A DNA stretch of 64,000 nt, from positions 248,001 to 312,000 of the forward strand of contig OZ023184.1 of assembly GCA_963995505.1 (NCBI GenBank), written 5' to 3'. The notes under the pieces are model-generated. The model did no database searches. It was not told the origin of the DNA and saw only the letters and a program-made list of their open reading frames with translations. This stretch comes from Hypericum androsaemum. Taxonomy: Eukaryota; Streptophyta; Magnoliopsida; Malpighiales; Hypericaceae. Of this stretch, positions 23,335 to 35,732 are shown in pieces; positions within the stretch are counted from its first letter, which is position 1, and each line of letters opens with the position of its first letter. The translations under genes were made by a program, and so were the position numbers.

Positions 23335-26115
23335 GAAAATTATTTTAAGTCTCTCGAATTTGCTTAAATATACTCAAAAATCTCCTATTTGTAAAAAATA
23401 TCCCGACGTCTATCTTATTTGATTTTATTATACTTTCGAATCCCTTAATAAATTTTTTTTTTAACCTTAGAAAAAAAAAACCATGACGTCATATCTTCTT
23501 CTTCTTACGACAATTCTAGTACCAATTTCGACAGTGAAATAATAGACCATAGAAGCAAACCCCCAGTAGCCATTCCAGTACCAATTTCAACAATTATTCC
23601 ACTGGTTTGAAGAAGGCATTTTGCTCGAAGTTGAAGACCCAATCGAAACTGTCCTGCACCACCCTCTCCTCTTAATCGTCATCCTAGCAACTCCGTCTCT
23701 CCTTTTTCTCCGACCACCACCACCCTCGCCGGTGGAGTTCGTTCAGCGGGTCGAACCCGGCAGCGGCGGCTCTAAGTTGGTCCTTCCTAGCCCTGACTTC
23801 CACCATCACTGCTCCCAGCAGCTCGCCTCTTCCACCGGATCGTCCACCTCTAATGCGGGGCGGCGACAAGCTCGTGCGCTCCTAGATCTGGGTTCCCATG
23901 GAGATGGAACCTAAGCTATTTGAGAGAAGGGGTGACTATTAAAGTGGTGCACCACAGTGCCCAACCCATGGCCGACCTCCTCGACGACACCTTCCAGTCT
24001 GTGGTCTTCGACTTTGAGCACAGTGCCTTCGATCTTCCACTTCGAGCACAATGCCTTCTTCAAACTCATCCCAGCCATGTAAAAGGAGGAGAGGATAATA
24101 CAGAGGAGAGGGTTTCGGGGTGTTGGTGTTCACCAATTGGCTGGGTTCGGGTTCACCATTTGGCTGGGTGATGAGCGCAAGAAACGCTCAATTTATCCCC
24201 TTTTTTTTAAGGTCATTTAAATCCAGTTTTGAGTCTGTTTGAGTCATTTTATGCCATTTTTAGGTTCACTGCTCAGAATAGTTTCACATTTATGTTTGCG
24301 TATCTTTTGGAGGAGGGTTTTGCAGGGACGTGATGACCAAGTGAGAGGAGGCGAGTTTTGGAAAGAATCGGGCCGAGAGATAGTCAGTCGGAACTAAACT
24401 ACACCTGTTGATCGGCAAAATTTGCATCGGCCAGCGTCTCTCCCGCAGGCACCTGCCGAGTGGCATCCCATCCACCGGACGACGGGAGGACTTCATCCAG
24501 ATTTCTCCGAACCTCCTGTGTTCCACCGGTCGGTGCCTCACTTCTGCCTGGCGGCGCCAGAAGAGAAAGAGGCGAGCATTTTCACGAAGAAACTGCCGAA
24601 CGGTAAAATTGCCAGCCGGTCGGTGCCCAACTAAAATCGCCCGCCAGCTCAGCTCGCCGGACGGTGCCACTTGCACTGATTGGCATTTTTACTAATTTTT
24701 GCCCGGGAGAATTAGATATTTTGAGGACATTTCAGACATCTTATCTCATTTTAGGGTTGAGGGGGAGACTTCTCTATAAATACCCGCCTCAATCTATCAA
24801 GTTGTAAGCCTTGACACTTAGAACTTAAAATTAGGGTTTTAGTTGTTGAAGGAGGGCTCGAGGAGCAAGAGGTGGATGATAGGTTTGAATCGAGTGGCTC
24901 TCCACTACGATTGAACACTCTCTTTCCCTTCTCTTTATCATTTTTGTGACATTGTTCCTTTGAATGCATAGTTGTTTTGCGTAAATGACTGTGTGAGTAG
25001 TTCTCTTTTGGGTTGGGTGCCTTAGCACCCCCAAATGCTTGGTTTCGAACGGACTTAATCTTTAAAGCGTGTAGCAGTTAGTGGGCGTAATGCGTCGGGT
25101 AATAGACCTCATAGGAACCTAATGGCGAGAGCGTTAGTAACGACCTAGAGTCCTTCCCAATCGATTTTAGTGTGATCCAAAGTACTTAGCCGTAAAGGGG
25201 AGCGTGGAATAGCCTAACCGTTAGACTACACATTTACCCGACGAATATACCCGTGAAAATGGACTTTGCCAATAATGGTAGTGTGTAGTTGGCCAGAGGG
25301 TGGTGCATTAATGAATGAGGTTTAGGGTGGATAGTTGTGGTAGTCTTGACACCTATGTAAGGTTGACGACTTACCAATATTAGGTGTGAGGTGTGGGACG
25401 GGACGTCATTTCACTGCCATAGGGGCGAGCTCCTAGAATCACGGCCGTCAAGAGTCGAGGAGGACAGCTGGTGACATCTGCAAGGCGAGATGAGCTGCTG
25501 TACATGCCCAACAAGGACCGCCGATGACGAAATCCTGCTGCTGTACATCGGCTGGTGGGGGTGAAGTGAAGGAAGACAAAGGAGTCGGAGAGGACACCGG
25601 CTATGCCCTCGTCGCCGTCCCCACATCCGAGGAAAGGCCGCCTCTAGAATGCTTGGAGATGGGCGTCGCGAGGGATACCAATTGTGTATCTGTGTGGCAG
25701 ATGGATTTCAAGGCTGAGTTCTTTGGTAGGCTCGAGTCGATACCAATTGTGTGAACTATTTGGTTAACGTTGTTTGGTCTGCCCGGCTTTTGTCTAAGTG
25801 ATTTGTGTTTCAGGTGTGTTATCAGGAACTATATTGTTCTTGTTTGTGGATGCCAGATTGAGTTGCCCCATTGTTCTTGTTTTCGAAGTGATGGTTGGTG
25901 CCCTGTTGAAGAGAGGAGGAAGAAGAAGAGATGATGTCAACATTTTTTTTGTTATTTTTGTCATTTTTATAAAAAATGAAAAAAAATTTGCTAACGTGTG
26001 ATAGGGACCCGAAAGTATAATAAAATCAAACATGAGAGACGTCGACATGTATTTTACAAATAGAAAAGACTTTTGAGTACATTTAAACAAATCCGAATAA
26101 CTTATTTATTTATCT
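23335..26115. mobile_element. MULE-like TIR element with gene-like interior
   Basis: Left end (AATTTGCTTAAATATACTC ... GATTTTATTATACTTTCG) is an imperfect inverted copy of the right end. This is the same TIR vocabulary (TTTGATTTTATTATACTyTC, GACGTC) as the elements at 30607, 35733, 46187 and 53070. Terminal bases and target duplication are too diverged to fix exactly. The GC-rich interior at 23620-23915 and 25390-25760 looks like captured exonic sequence but contains no protein I recognise. An LTR-like block lies inside. Confidence 0.6.
24168..25400 (+). mobile_element. LTR-like segment nested in the TIR element
   Basis: The block begins with a small hairpin (GAGCG caagaaa CGCTC), contains a TATA box CTATAAATAC at 24773-24783, and continues into a non-coding leader-like region. 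This is the layout of U3-R-U5 in a plant LTR. No primer-binding site, coding region or second LTR is present, and the ends are uncertain, so a solo LTR or an unrelated promoter fragment are both possible. Confidence 0.35.
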
Positions 26116-26536
26116 TGACCGAATTCAGCTTAGGATTACCCGCTCAAAAAGAAAATTATTTGCTTCAGGATGCAAGGAGCATCTTATCTTAAGCACTCAC
26201 CCCGGAAACATAGTTATACTTGAAAATAATAATCAATGCCCTCCACACTAAAAAAGTAAATTCGAGGGGTAAACTAAAAAGTGTTGTTCATAATAGCTAG
26301 CATATAGGAATTAGCATGTTCACTGGATTTACTATGTATAAACCTGAATCCATACACCAAAAACTTAAAATCCCTGACCCCAAGGGACGACGACAGAGAC
26401 ACGCCCCCTTTCGTCTTCCCCCCGCCCCATTCCAACTTACAAAAGGGAAGCGTATCCAAAATGTGTTATGCACAGGCGATATCCAGCGAGGCAAAAGGCG
26501 AAAAAAACACATTCCTACTTGGCATAAACGCGAACC
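26116..26536. other. 3' flank of the SNF2/RING helicase gene
   Basis: AT-rich to 26300, then a less biased stretch that likely contains the 3' UTR of the minus-strand gene ending at 26537. The ORF frames here are antisense or run-on and not supported. Confidence 0.45.
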
Positions 26537-29500
26537 TCATAGCGACATGAGTGCACGAAGATCATCCACCTTAACCTCACTTTGCGCCTTCAAACCTCTT
26601 CTTCCAAAAGCTTCTTTGGCCAATTCCTTCTTCCTCTCCTGCATTTCCAATACCCTCTCTTCAATGCTGTTCCGGGCTATCAATCTCACAATGGTCACAT
26701 CCTCCTTCTGCCCGATACGGTGCACACGATCCATCGCCTGCTCCTCCACTGCTGGATTCCACCAGGGCTCAAGGAGGTAGACTGTTGACGCAACTGCAAG
26801 GTTAATTCCAGCTCCTGATGCCTTGAGGCTTGCAAGCAAAACCGTGGGGCCTTCCACTCCTGGTATCCCGAATTCTTTGATCACTTGGGCCTTCCGCTTT
26901 GCATTCATTGATCCATCTAAGCGCAGGATCTTGAAACCAGCTGCTTTCAGTGGCTCTTCAAGCAACACCAACATCTTTTGGAACTGTGAGAAAACGACCG
27001 ACTTCTTGGCCTTGTTTTCGTTCCTCGATGCTATGAGGAGCTTCAACAGGGCACAAACCTTGGAAGAATTACTGGCTTTTGAACAACTCTGCTCCACTTT
27101 AGCATCAGGCGATTCAGGAGGGGCTGAAAACAAGTCACTGGTCGAGAGAGTGCGGCGACAAAGTGGGCAGCCTGCTCTTGTTTGCTGCAAGGTTTTCAGA
27201 ATGCAGCTGCGGCAGAAGATATGAGCACAGCACGTGATTATCATATCAGTCGGTGGAGAAATGCAAATTGGACAGTCAAGATCTTCACCATCTTGGAGAA
27301 CTCCAACTATCTTTTCAAGCAACTCTGGATTATTGGTTACATCTGCTTGGCAACAAATATACACGATATCAAGGCACCAATCAATTCATGAAGCATAAAC
27401 AATAATATAAGATTGCCCAAGAGTGAAGTGATGTGAATCCTAGAGGAACTCTGATTATGGAAGTCTAACTACATAGGCTGATTACTACAGCAGATAGCTC
27501 ATCCATTGTTATAGTCTTAGAATTGAACCAACTGCATAAAATTCATCAACGAAACTAGGAGATTGTAATGCAAATTATAAACGACTTGCAATTCTCAGAA
27601 CTCACACATGATTAGATCCTATTGGCTTGTAACAACTAACCTGAGCTACTGAAAACAATGAAACGGGTCGGGAAGTACCAACAGCCAATGAGCAGATCTT
27701 TCACAGTTAAATTGTCAAATAAAATGCCAATTGAACAGTAATTAATAGCCCAACATTACGGCATCCCTTTTGTAACACACTAGTTCCATCACAAAACAAT
27801 TATCAGCTGCCAAAGGAGTATGTGATATGATAAATTTACTCTTTGTAAAAAGATCAATGCTCACATTCATCTACAGAGTTCCTTAAAAGATTAGACATGA
27901 ATGCATTGTATGCTAAATCCTCAGCTTCAAAAAGACTGGAAGACTGGCCCAAATAAAGAAAAAATTCAAGTAACAAACATGAAGACATTGATTCAAAGTT
28001 CCAAGATTTCAACCTACCTTCAATGTTGTTAGAGGGGAGTAGCGACTTTAGTTCTGAAGGACACAAGGCTGAGTTGTTGCATATCTGACGTAGACGTAAA
28101 ATTATGCACAACACTGTTGAGTAATTACGCGCTAGACTGCCGGAATTAATCAAGTTACTGACATAACCCCTGGCTTCGCCTTCCATGTAATCATACAATT
28201 CACGTTCTTCTGCAGAAAGCTCAATGTAATGGGTTTCTATATTTTTAGATGGCAATCCAGCTAGAGCCTTGTCCTTTGTTCTCCGCAAAGAAATGGTTGC
28301 CATCAAAATCTGTATGAAACATAGTATGATAATCTTTTCAGATTAACGAACGGATGGAAGGGAATGCATCAAAATTTCTACAGTTGAGCAGCTAAAGAAC
28401 TACTAAGATTTATACCATCCAAGTGCAGGAATATCAAGTTCAATGTTCCAGACACACAAAGCACACAAATTCAGCATAGGATCCACATTCAACATTGACT
28501 TTCTCCATTTTCCTAGTATGCAATAACGTCAACAACTACTCCTAGCTGACTGGAGAATCACACATAAAACATGACCATGCAAGCATTAAATGGAAAATGG
28601 ATCAAAGTGCACTCCTGCATTGATAAGTAGCAAAAGATAATTTCAAATATGTCAAAGACTGAGTTGTATCATCGACATATAGATTCAAGCGTGTTAGAAG
28701 CGAAGTATTACAATCCTGCATTACCTGCAACCGGGACAACCCCTTCTTATCCCCCTGAGCAAGAGGACGTTGAATAAGACTTTGCCAATAGCTTTTAATG
28801 GAAAATGGATCAAAGTGCAAAAAAGCCATCAAAGAAAACAAATCATGTGAGCCATTCTGAATTGGTGTACCAGTGACTACCCATCTTCTCTTAGCATTTA
28901 AATTAGCCACCGCTATACTTTGTTGAGCATTTGGATTCTTGATTACGTGAGCCTCGTCTAAAATAACTCTCCACCACTGAATCTTCTTCATTGGGGAGTC
29001 ATTTGAAGATTCTTCGGCAGCCAAAGTACTATAAGTTGTCAAAACAATGTCATGTTTCCTGAGCTCCTCAACATCCCGGGTCCTCTCACCATGATACAAG
29101 TAAACACTGAATGAACCACGATGAGTGTGCTCCTCTAGCTGAGTTACCCACGATGAGAACACTACAGGAGGACATACAACCAACGTGGTCTTTGCACCGA
29201 TAGCATTAGATGACCTATCATCATCCCAACCAGAATTCCTTTTCCCATTGGAATTCAAAACAGTATCATCAATTTTACGCCTCTTCCTCCCTTTGGTGCC
29301 TTTCTTACTCGCCTTACCCTTCCTACATTCAATACTAGTTATACCAGATGCACCAACAACATCCCCATCAACCTCACAAGCTCCCTCCACATTGTCCCTA
29401 CCACCAACAGTATTAGCTGGTACCTTGTCAAAAGCAATCAAAGACAGCAACGTCAGTGTCTTTCCCAATCCCATATCATCAGCGAAAATCCCACCACGCA

Positions 29501-30308
29501 AAGGCTCGGGCCTATTACTAGCTTGATAATTGGTCAAAACATTCAGAAAAACCCCGTCTTTCTCCTCCCAAAACGGGGGCAATTCACCAGCATTCTCCCT
29601 GTTCACCAACCACCACAACCCTTCCTTCTGGTGCACAAACAACTCCGACTTGATCACCTCCTTGGGTGGCTCCAGCCTCCCCCCCATTTCCCTTGTCTTG
29701 CACACACTCTCATCCACCAACTTGAAAATCTCATCCAAATTCTTGTTCCCTCTATCCTTAGCCTTCTCCTTCACAACCACAGAGTCGGATAGCCCGAACC
29801 CCACATCCCCATGAGTGATCAAAGTCAACCCACCTCGCAAGATGGAGTTTTTAACACTGCCAAGGTCCTCTAACCTCGTAAAGATGTGAACTTGGCAAGG
29901 AATCTTATACTTATTACCGGAACGCGAATTGGGTACTATCCCTTCAAGGGTGACAAGCCTCATATCAATCAAAGGGGCAACAACAGCGGCAACTGACCTC
30001 TCAATGTGGCCGACCTGGTCGGAGCGCGTGTTAAGCACCTTAATAGCATTCCCGTCGTAGGGATTCAGCGGCTCCCGGACCAAACCCACCATCTCTCTCC
30101 CGCTAATGGACCCGGAATAGTACTGGATTCCCACGATATTAGCCATGACGAAGCCAAGCAGATAAGTCTGGGAGGAGGACTGGGTGGTGGGCCCGGCGAG
30201 GGAGGAGGAGGAGGGCGAAAGGGAAGGATCTTCCTCCCATTCTTCTAGAGACATGAAGAGGGCGATTGGGTCAACAATCTCTTCCTCTTCTCCCATGGCC
30301 AAAATCAA
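26537..30308 (-). CDS. SMARCA3L1: RAD5/SMARCA3-like SNF2 helicase with HIRAN and RING domains
   Basis: Three exons, 28725..30308, 28018..28309 and 26537..27342, join in phase to about 893 aa (889 aa from the second Met at 30296). The N-terminal HIRAN domain runs from about residue 45 (YLLGFVMANIVGIQYYSG, GREMVGLVREPLNPYD, NAIKV). The SNF2 ATPase has the Walker A DDMGLGKT, DEAH at VILDEAHVIKN and VTGTPIQNGSHDLFSL. A C3HC4 RING interrupts the two RecA lobes (CPICISPPTDMIITCC...CPLCRRTL). The second lobe has LLASLKASGAGINLA and EEQAMDRVHRIGQ. The architecture is that of RAD5/HLTF proteins, which remodel stalled forks and ubiquitinate PCNA; the length and simple structure best fit the Arabidopsis SMARCA3-like 1 protein (symbol by analogy). 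All key motifs are present. The second Met (MGEEEE) is the likelier start. Confidence 0.93.
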
Positions 30309-30357
30309 ACTGTTGCTGGTTGGGTCGGTGGGCGGTGGTGGTTTTGGGTTTATACGG

Positions 30358-30420
30358 GGAGGGAGGGGGGGAGGGAGAGAGAGAGAGGGAGAGAGAGAGA
30401 GAGGAGGAGGAGGAGGAGGT
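30358..30420. repeat. GA/GGA microsatellite in the helicase promoter or 5' UTR
   Basis: A purine-rich run of (GA)n then (GGA)n about 50-110 bp upstream of the helicase start codon. In the sense direction of the gene it reads as a CT-rich tract, common in plant 5' UTRs and core promoters. Confidence 0.8.
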
Positions 30421-30606
30421 GTCTTTGTGGTGTGCTTGTGGAATCAGCATATAGGAGAGGGACAAGTGGATATAGTCAACAGTCTTTTTGGATTTTCTTT
30501 GAAGCGTTTTAAAATTTAGACCAAAGGGCGGGTTGGTGGTGGTCACTTCTCAAGCATGTGTGCCTCTAGTGTAAACCATTGCCTCCGTTTAAATGCTACA
30601 TTTTTT

Positions 30607-31961
30607 GGATAATTATTGTCAGGTCTCTGATATTTTGTATATTCGTCTCTCACTCTCCTATCGTTTAGAAATTGATTAAAAATTCCCTCTAGTTTGGCAA
30701 AATTATACTATTAGGCCCCTCGCTGACATCAGCATTTATATTTTCATTTTTTGTCATGAAAATGACAAAAATATCTTGGAAAAAAAAACTATCTTCTTCT
30801 TCAACCAGAGACTCTGCACAAGAACACCAAGAACTCTCAATAATCTAATAACATCAATCCAATAACAAACAAGCACAAAAACATTATAACAATAGAAATC
30901 AAAATCGCAAAATTATCTTCTAGAAATTGAGAAACCAGATCCAAAAACCCGGCACAGAAATCACTGAGCAGCCCTTCGTCTTCTTCTCTTTATCTACAAT
31001 CGAAATGACAAAGGGCATTAACCCAGAAGAACCAGAAAAACAGATCGAATTAGAGCCTACCTAGGTCGAATAACCCATTATTTAAGGAACTTCTTACTCG
31101 GCTTGAAGTGGTTGTGGAGTGGGATTTGCTGCTATGACGCCATGAACAAGCAGTTCCTATCCGGCGACTCCCCACCGATTTGAGAAGCACTGTCGATATG
31201 AGAAGCACCATCGATCTGAACCGAGCCTGGACGCGGCTCCTGCGGCAAAGGGCCCACCCTACGACGACCCCTCCTTTGTTGTGTTCCTTCTCAAGAAATC
31301 GAGGCACTCATGTTCGTGAGTTCTTGTGTGTTAGGTTCGCCGACTACCTAAGCCATTGTGCCCTGAGTGATTGTGTCGTCGGCGGCTGCCTCAGCGATTG
31401 AGTTCGTGGGCTTCTTCGTCGGCTGCCTCTAGTCTTTAGTAAAGTAAAGGGGTTTGAAGAGCGAAGGTGATGTTTCTCTGTGTTGGGTTGTATTGATGAT
31501 TCGTTGAATAATTGGAAAGTTTGAAGGATTTGGTTTTTTTTTTCTGGGTTTCATTCCTGATGCAAGGTTGAGGAAAGTATATATTTTAGGTTTTGAGTGG
31601 ATGAGTCGTTTTTCTCCAGGAACAATTTAGGTTTTTGTTAATTTGTGCTTTTTTGTGTAATTGTTAAATTTTTGTTAGTTTGATTTCTGGGTTTGGGTTG
31701 TTATTAATTGAAATGTTCATGATGTTTTTGAAAAAGGAAGAAGATGATTTTTGGGTTAGGAGAAGATAGCCATTTTTTAGGGTATAACATTCATTTTAAT
31801 GATAAAAATGATAAAAATTATTGCTGACTTCAGCGAGGGGTCAGCGAAGGATCCTAGAGTATAATTTTGCTAAATTAGGGGGAGTTTTTAATCAATTTTT
31901 AAAATACAGGGGATTGAGAGACGAATATGCCAAACACTAGGAGCCTGACAGTAATTTTTCC
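30607..31961. mobile_element. MULE-like TIR element, 1.36 kb
   Basis: About 150-bp imperfect TIRs: left starts GGATAATTATTGTCAGG, right complement GGAAAAATTACTGTCAGG, both followed by ATATTCGTCTCTCA and GATTAAAAA. Flanks TACATTTTTT (30597-30606) and TATATTTTTT (31962-31971) form a 10-bp target duplication with one mismatch. The interior at 31080-31440 is GC-richer and gene-like but has no identifiable domain, as in a Pack-MULE. Confidence 0.8.
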
Positions 31962-32225
31962 TATATTTTTTGAAAATATCTAAGGGAAATGATTATTTAG
32001 TACTACAGTAGAATCTCTTTAAATTAGAATTTTATTAATTGAAAGTGGTATTTTATATTGAGATTGATGTTCTAGATGTCATTTATCTCATGATTTAGGT
32101 CATATGTTCTAAACAAGAAGAGTGGAAATTTTTTTTTTCCATTGAGAATTGAAAATAAAATTTTTTTCTTGGTAGAATTGATTCCAAACTGGCTGAAGCT
32201 GGAAGTTGGAATTATGTGCAAAGAG

Positions 32226-32940
32226 GGGTAAAAATACCCATGGTCACTAATTTTTTATAAATTTTAGTCAGTAGTCACTAATCTATATTTTGTCTATTTA
32301 CAGTCACTCATCTATATTAAGTCATCCTTGTATGGTCACTATGACTAATTTTGAAATTATAAAATTTCTAAAACATCCCAAACTTTATTTCTTTCTCTTT
32401 CGCACTCCCTTCTCTCTCATTTCGAAATTGAAAATTTTGATTCGCCGAATAATTCGCCGAATTGACAAATTTAGGACATGGATTCATGTTCCATTTGTTC
32501 AAGGACAATTTTGAATATGAATTTTGGTTCGTATGAGTTAGTTCGAATCTGAATCGAATTTTCAAATACGAACAGACTCTTACAAACCAAAAGTCATATT
32601 CGACTCGTTAAAATTTTTATCCAGATTCGAACCGACTCTTACGAACCAAAAGTCATATTCAAAATCGTCCTTGAACGAATCAAACATGAATCCATGACCT
32701 AAATTCGTCAAATTATTCTGCAAATCAAATTTTCAATTTCGAAATGAGAGAGAAGGGAGGGCGAGAGAGAAAGAAATAAAGTTTGGGATGTTTTAAAAAT
32801 TTTATAATTTCAAAATTAGTCATAGTGACCATACAAGGGTGACTTAATATAGATTAGTGACCATAAAAGGACAAAATATACATTAGTGACCATAGACTAA
32901 AATTTATAAAAGATTAATGACCATGGGTATTTTTTTACCC
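32226..32940. mobile_element. Foldback-like MITE with 10-bp TSD
   Basis: Almost the whole 715 bp is an inverted repeat. The left arm, from GGGTAAAAATACCCATGGTC through 'aatttcgaaatga' near 32420, is mirrored by the right arm from 32745 to 32940. The middle carries further GAATCGAATTTTCAAAT-type inverted segments. A perfect 10-bp duplication GTGCAAAGAG flanks it (32216-32225, 32941-32950). The TSD length suggests Mutator-type mobilisation. It has no coding capacity. Confidence 0.88.
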
Positions 32941-32950
32941 GTGCAAAGAG

Positions 32951-33257
32951 AAAGGAACCGACCTTGTCCGTGTTTTGGTTTATGGAATTTATACAAAATT
33001 ATTATTTTTAAATGGTTGAATTTTATTAATTAATAATAAAATATGAGTTCATAATCATAAATCTGAATAACAAAAATTATAAATTATCTTAAACTTGGCA
33101 CCATACATGAACTCCAGAAAATGTTTACAGCAGCTCTGGAAATTATATAAAGAATCAAGAGCGAGTAAAAAAAATAAATTAGTTCAACTTGGTCACGCAA
33201 TCCATTTATTTCTGTTTTCATTTATCATATAACCTCGTTTACTCGGAATTTACGTCG
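32951..33257. other. AT-rich intergenic DNA
   Basis: No gene, repeat boundary or regulatory site can be supported in this stretch. Confidence 0.5.
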
Positions 33258-33480
33258 CTAAAAGTGCCATTCTGTAAATGGTATGGCGATTGTGAAGAAC
33301 TCCTAAACATGTGATTCAAGTCAGAAAAATAATTTACCAAAAAAAAAAGTCAGAACAATAATTATCGCTTTTCAATGTCATTATTTATGGAGCTTAAGTG
33401 CCATTCTATAAATGGTATGGCGTTTAAGAATAACTCATAAACATGTAGTTGAAGTCAGAAATATAAATATTGCCTGCCAA
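33258..33480. repeat. Local tandem duplication at the left edge of the duplicated segment
   Basis: The stretch 33258-33345 (AAGTGCCATTCTGTAAATGG ... catgtgattcaagtcaga) is repeated with substitutions at about 33391-33465. Copy 2 of the segmental duplication retains only one version (50092-50160). Confidence 0.7.
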
Positions 33481-35732
33481 TGTCATTGTTTGTTATATTT
33501 ACCTGAAAAACAAATTCCATTGTATGCTGACACTAGAAAGCAATAGCAGCGAAAGGAAAGTATGATCTTTTTTGTCCCGAAATTTATAGGGTCGCAAAAA
33601 TACTCATACTCTATGGGTCGGACTCTACCCTTACCTCCTGGGTCAAAAGTCTGTTGACTATGATTGGGTCTATGGTAGGGTATGGATATGAGTTTACTTT
33701 TAAAGGTGGGATCTAGGGTAGGATATGAATTCTATGAATTTCTACCACAGCCTTATCATTTTACTATACTTTGGACATGACAAAGTGGCAAAATATCAAA
33801 ATAATTACTGATTTATTTATAATATAAAAAACACATCATTTACCCAATTTAATATTGAAAAGCCCAATCGTTATTCCGTCCAATTTTCAACCCTACATTT
33901 TTTTATAAGTTTGTCCCGAAATTTTCTAACAATCACTTTTTATTTTCGTTGTTTCTGATAAAGACAAATTTGAATTCCACCTATTTTCATTCCGTCCACA
34001 TTTTACTTTTGACAACAACAAAAAAACTTATTTTCTTTCCTCGATATTCTCTTTTTTCTCTCACTTTATTATGAGGATGTCATATTCTACAAGTTTAGGG
34101 TCTATTGAGTTTAAAGTATGGTACGAATATAAATCAATATTTAGTCAAAAAATATATAGTCTAACGGTATAAGCCGTCCTTAAATTTAAGGAGATTTAAA
34201 TATAATAATGTAAAATTTTACTTTAAAAAAATAAACTTTTATTGTTCTGAAGGAATTACCATGTCTACCCCATAATTGACTATATGCTTGGATTCTTCAT
34301 GTTTGGATTTGAATAAGTTCACATAAACTCCTACCTCATCCACAAATCCGTAAATGAAATCATATCTTAATTATATCATATTCATCTAAATTAACATAGA
34401 AATATTATTTTTTTCCTGCATAAAACCTAAAAGTTTTACACGACGCTTAATGTCAAATTATGTAAGACCAATCACTTCTCAACTTAAAGTTAAACAGTAC
34501 TGTTCTATACAATAGAGTGTTGAAGCACGGGTAAGTGTAATTTTTTTAATGAGATTTATATTGATATGTTAAAAGTATTTTGCAAATCAATTGATCTATG
34601 ATCAGATAATGGATATTGGATTAGACCATGAAGATCCTAAATCTGAACTCTTATCTGAATAAATTGGAGAATTTAATATATGAACCAGATTCCACTATTA
34701 ATGGCTGGATTGATACAGCATCTTGGGCTCATAGTAATTCTTTGATAGTGAAAATTTATTATTGGGCCTTAATAATAAGAAAACAATTGATGGGCCATAT
34801 TCAACATAAAGAAATACACCTCTGTTCTTGAACAATAGGATGACATTCCCAAGAACTCAACTCAGCCAATCCCCTTTCCTTGAATCGGCCAACACTTTTT
34901 TTAATGAATAGTTGAAACTAGGGTTTCTATGCCAAAGTTTTTCCCGAGAGAAAGACCGAGAATAATTGCAGGGCTCGCTTGGGAGATGACCATGGTGCCA
35001 GGTGGGAGGCTCCTCTAATTGTGGCATATGATAACATGTTGATTCCGTATACTTGTGTCCATCCTCCAACCTTGAAGGAAAAAAAGACAAATTCCAACCA
35101 ATTGTTAATATATTTTTGTTTGGTGAATCTCTGTATATAAAATCGAGCATTGTCGGATTATCTTTCGGAAAAAGCTTTTCTAATTGTGCCTTTTATATTC
35201 GTAAGTTTAGGTCCAATACCTCCGTAAAAATCATATTTCATGCACCCAAAAAATGAAAAACGCAAAAGGGAAAGGAAGCTAACCTGTTTATCCAGATCGA
35301 ACCAGGCCTTATAAGGTGTAGTTGTGTTCAATCCCAAGTCAATCGCCAACCCATTAACAAGAGCCCTTGAGCTCATGAATGGGATAACCGAGTCTTGATC
35401 TCCACCGTAATAAGTTTGGTTCAAAAAGTGACAAATATATCATAGAAAATTGGGTTTACAAAAAAACCTACTTTTAAGTTTATAGAGGGACCAGAGATAA
35501 AAAACGAAGATCACGAATCAGATGACACAGAAGAACAAAGGTAAAAAAGAAATAAAGAGTTAATTAGCCAAGATATCACCTATCTAATGATTATGTTATT
35601 AGATAGTTGATTATCTTTGTAACTGTTTAGACGATATATAGTGTTTATGACACTATTAGATGTAGTACACTCGTGTACATTTGGCGTAGCCTTTTGATGG
35701 GTAATAATATTTTATTTATAATTAAAAAAATA

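Noticed and set aside
23621..23914. 97-codon Pro-rich ORF as a gene
   Set aside because: Lies inside a TIR element, lacks a recognisable domain and has no splice-supported extension; more likely a captured fragment.
33000..33257. Possible promoter or gene start left of the duplication
   Set aside because: No ORF of credible composition and no TATA/ATG arrangement tied to a coding region.
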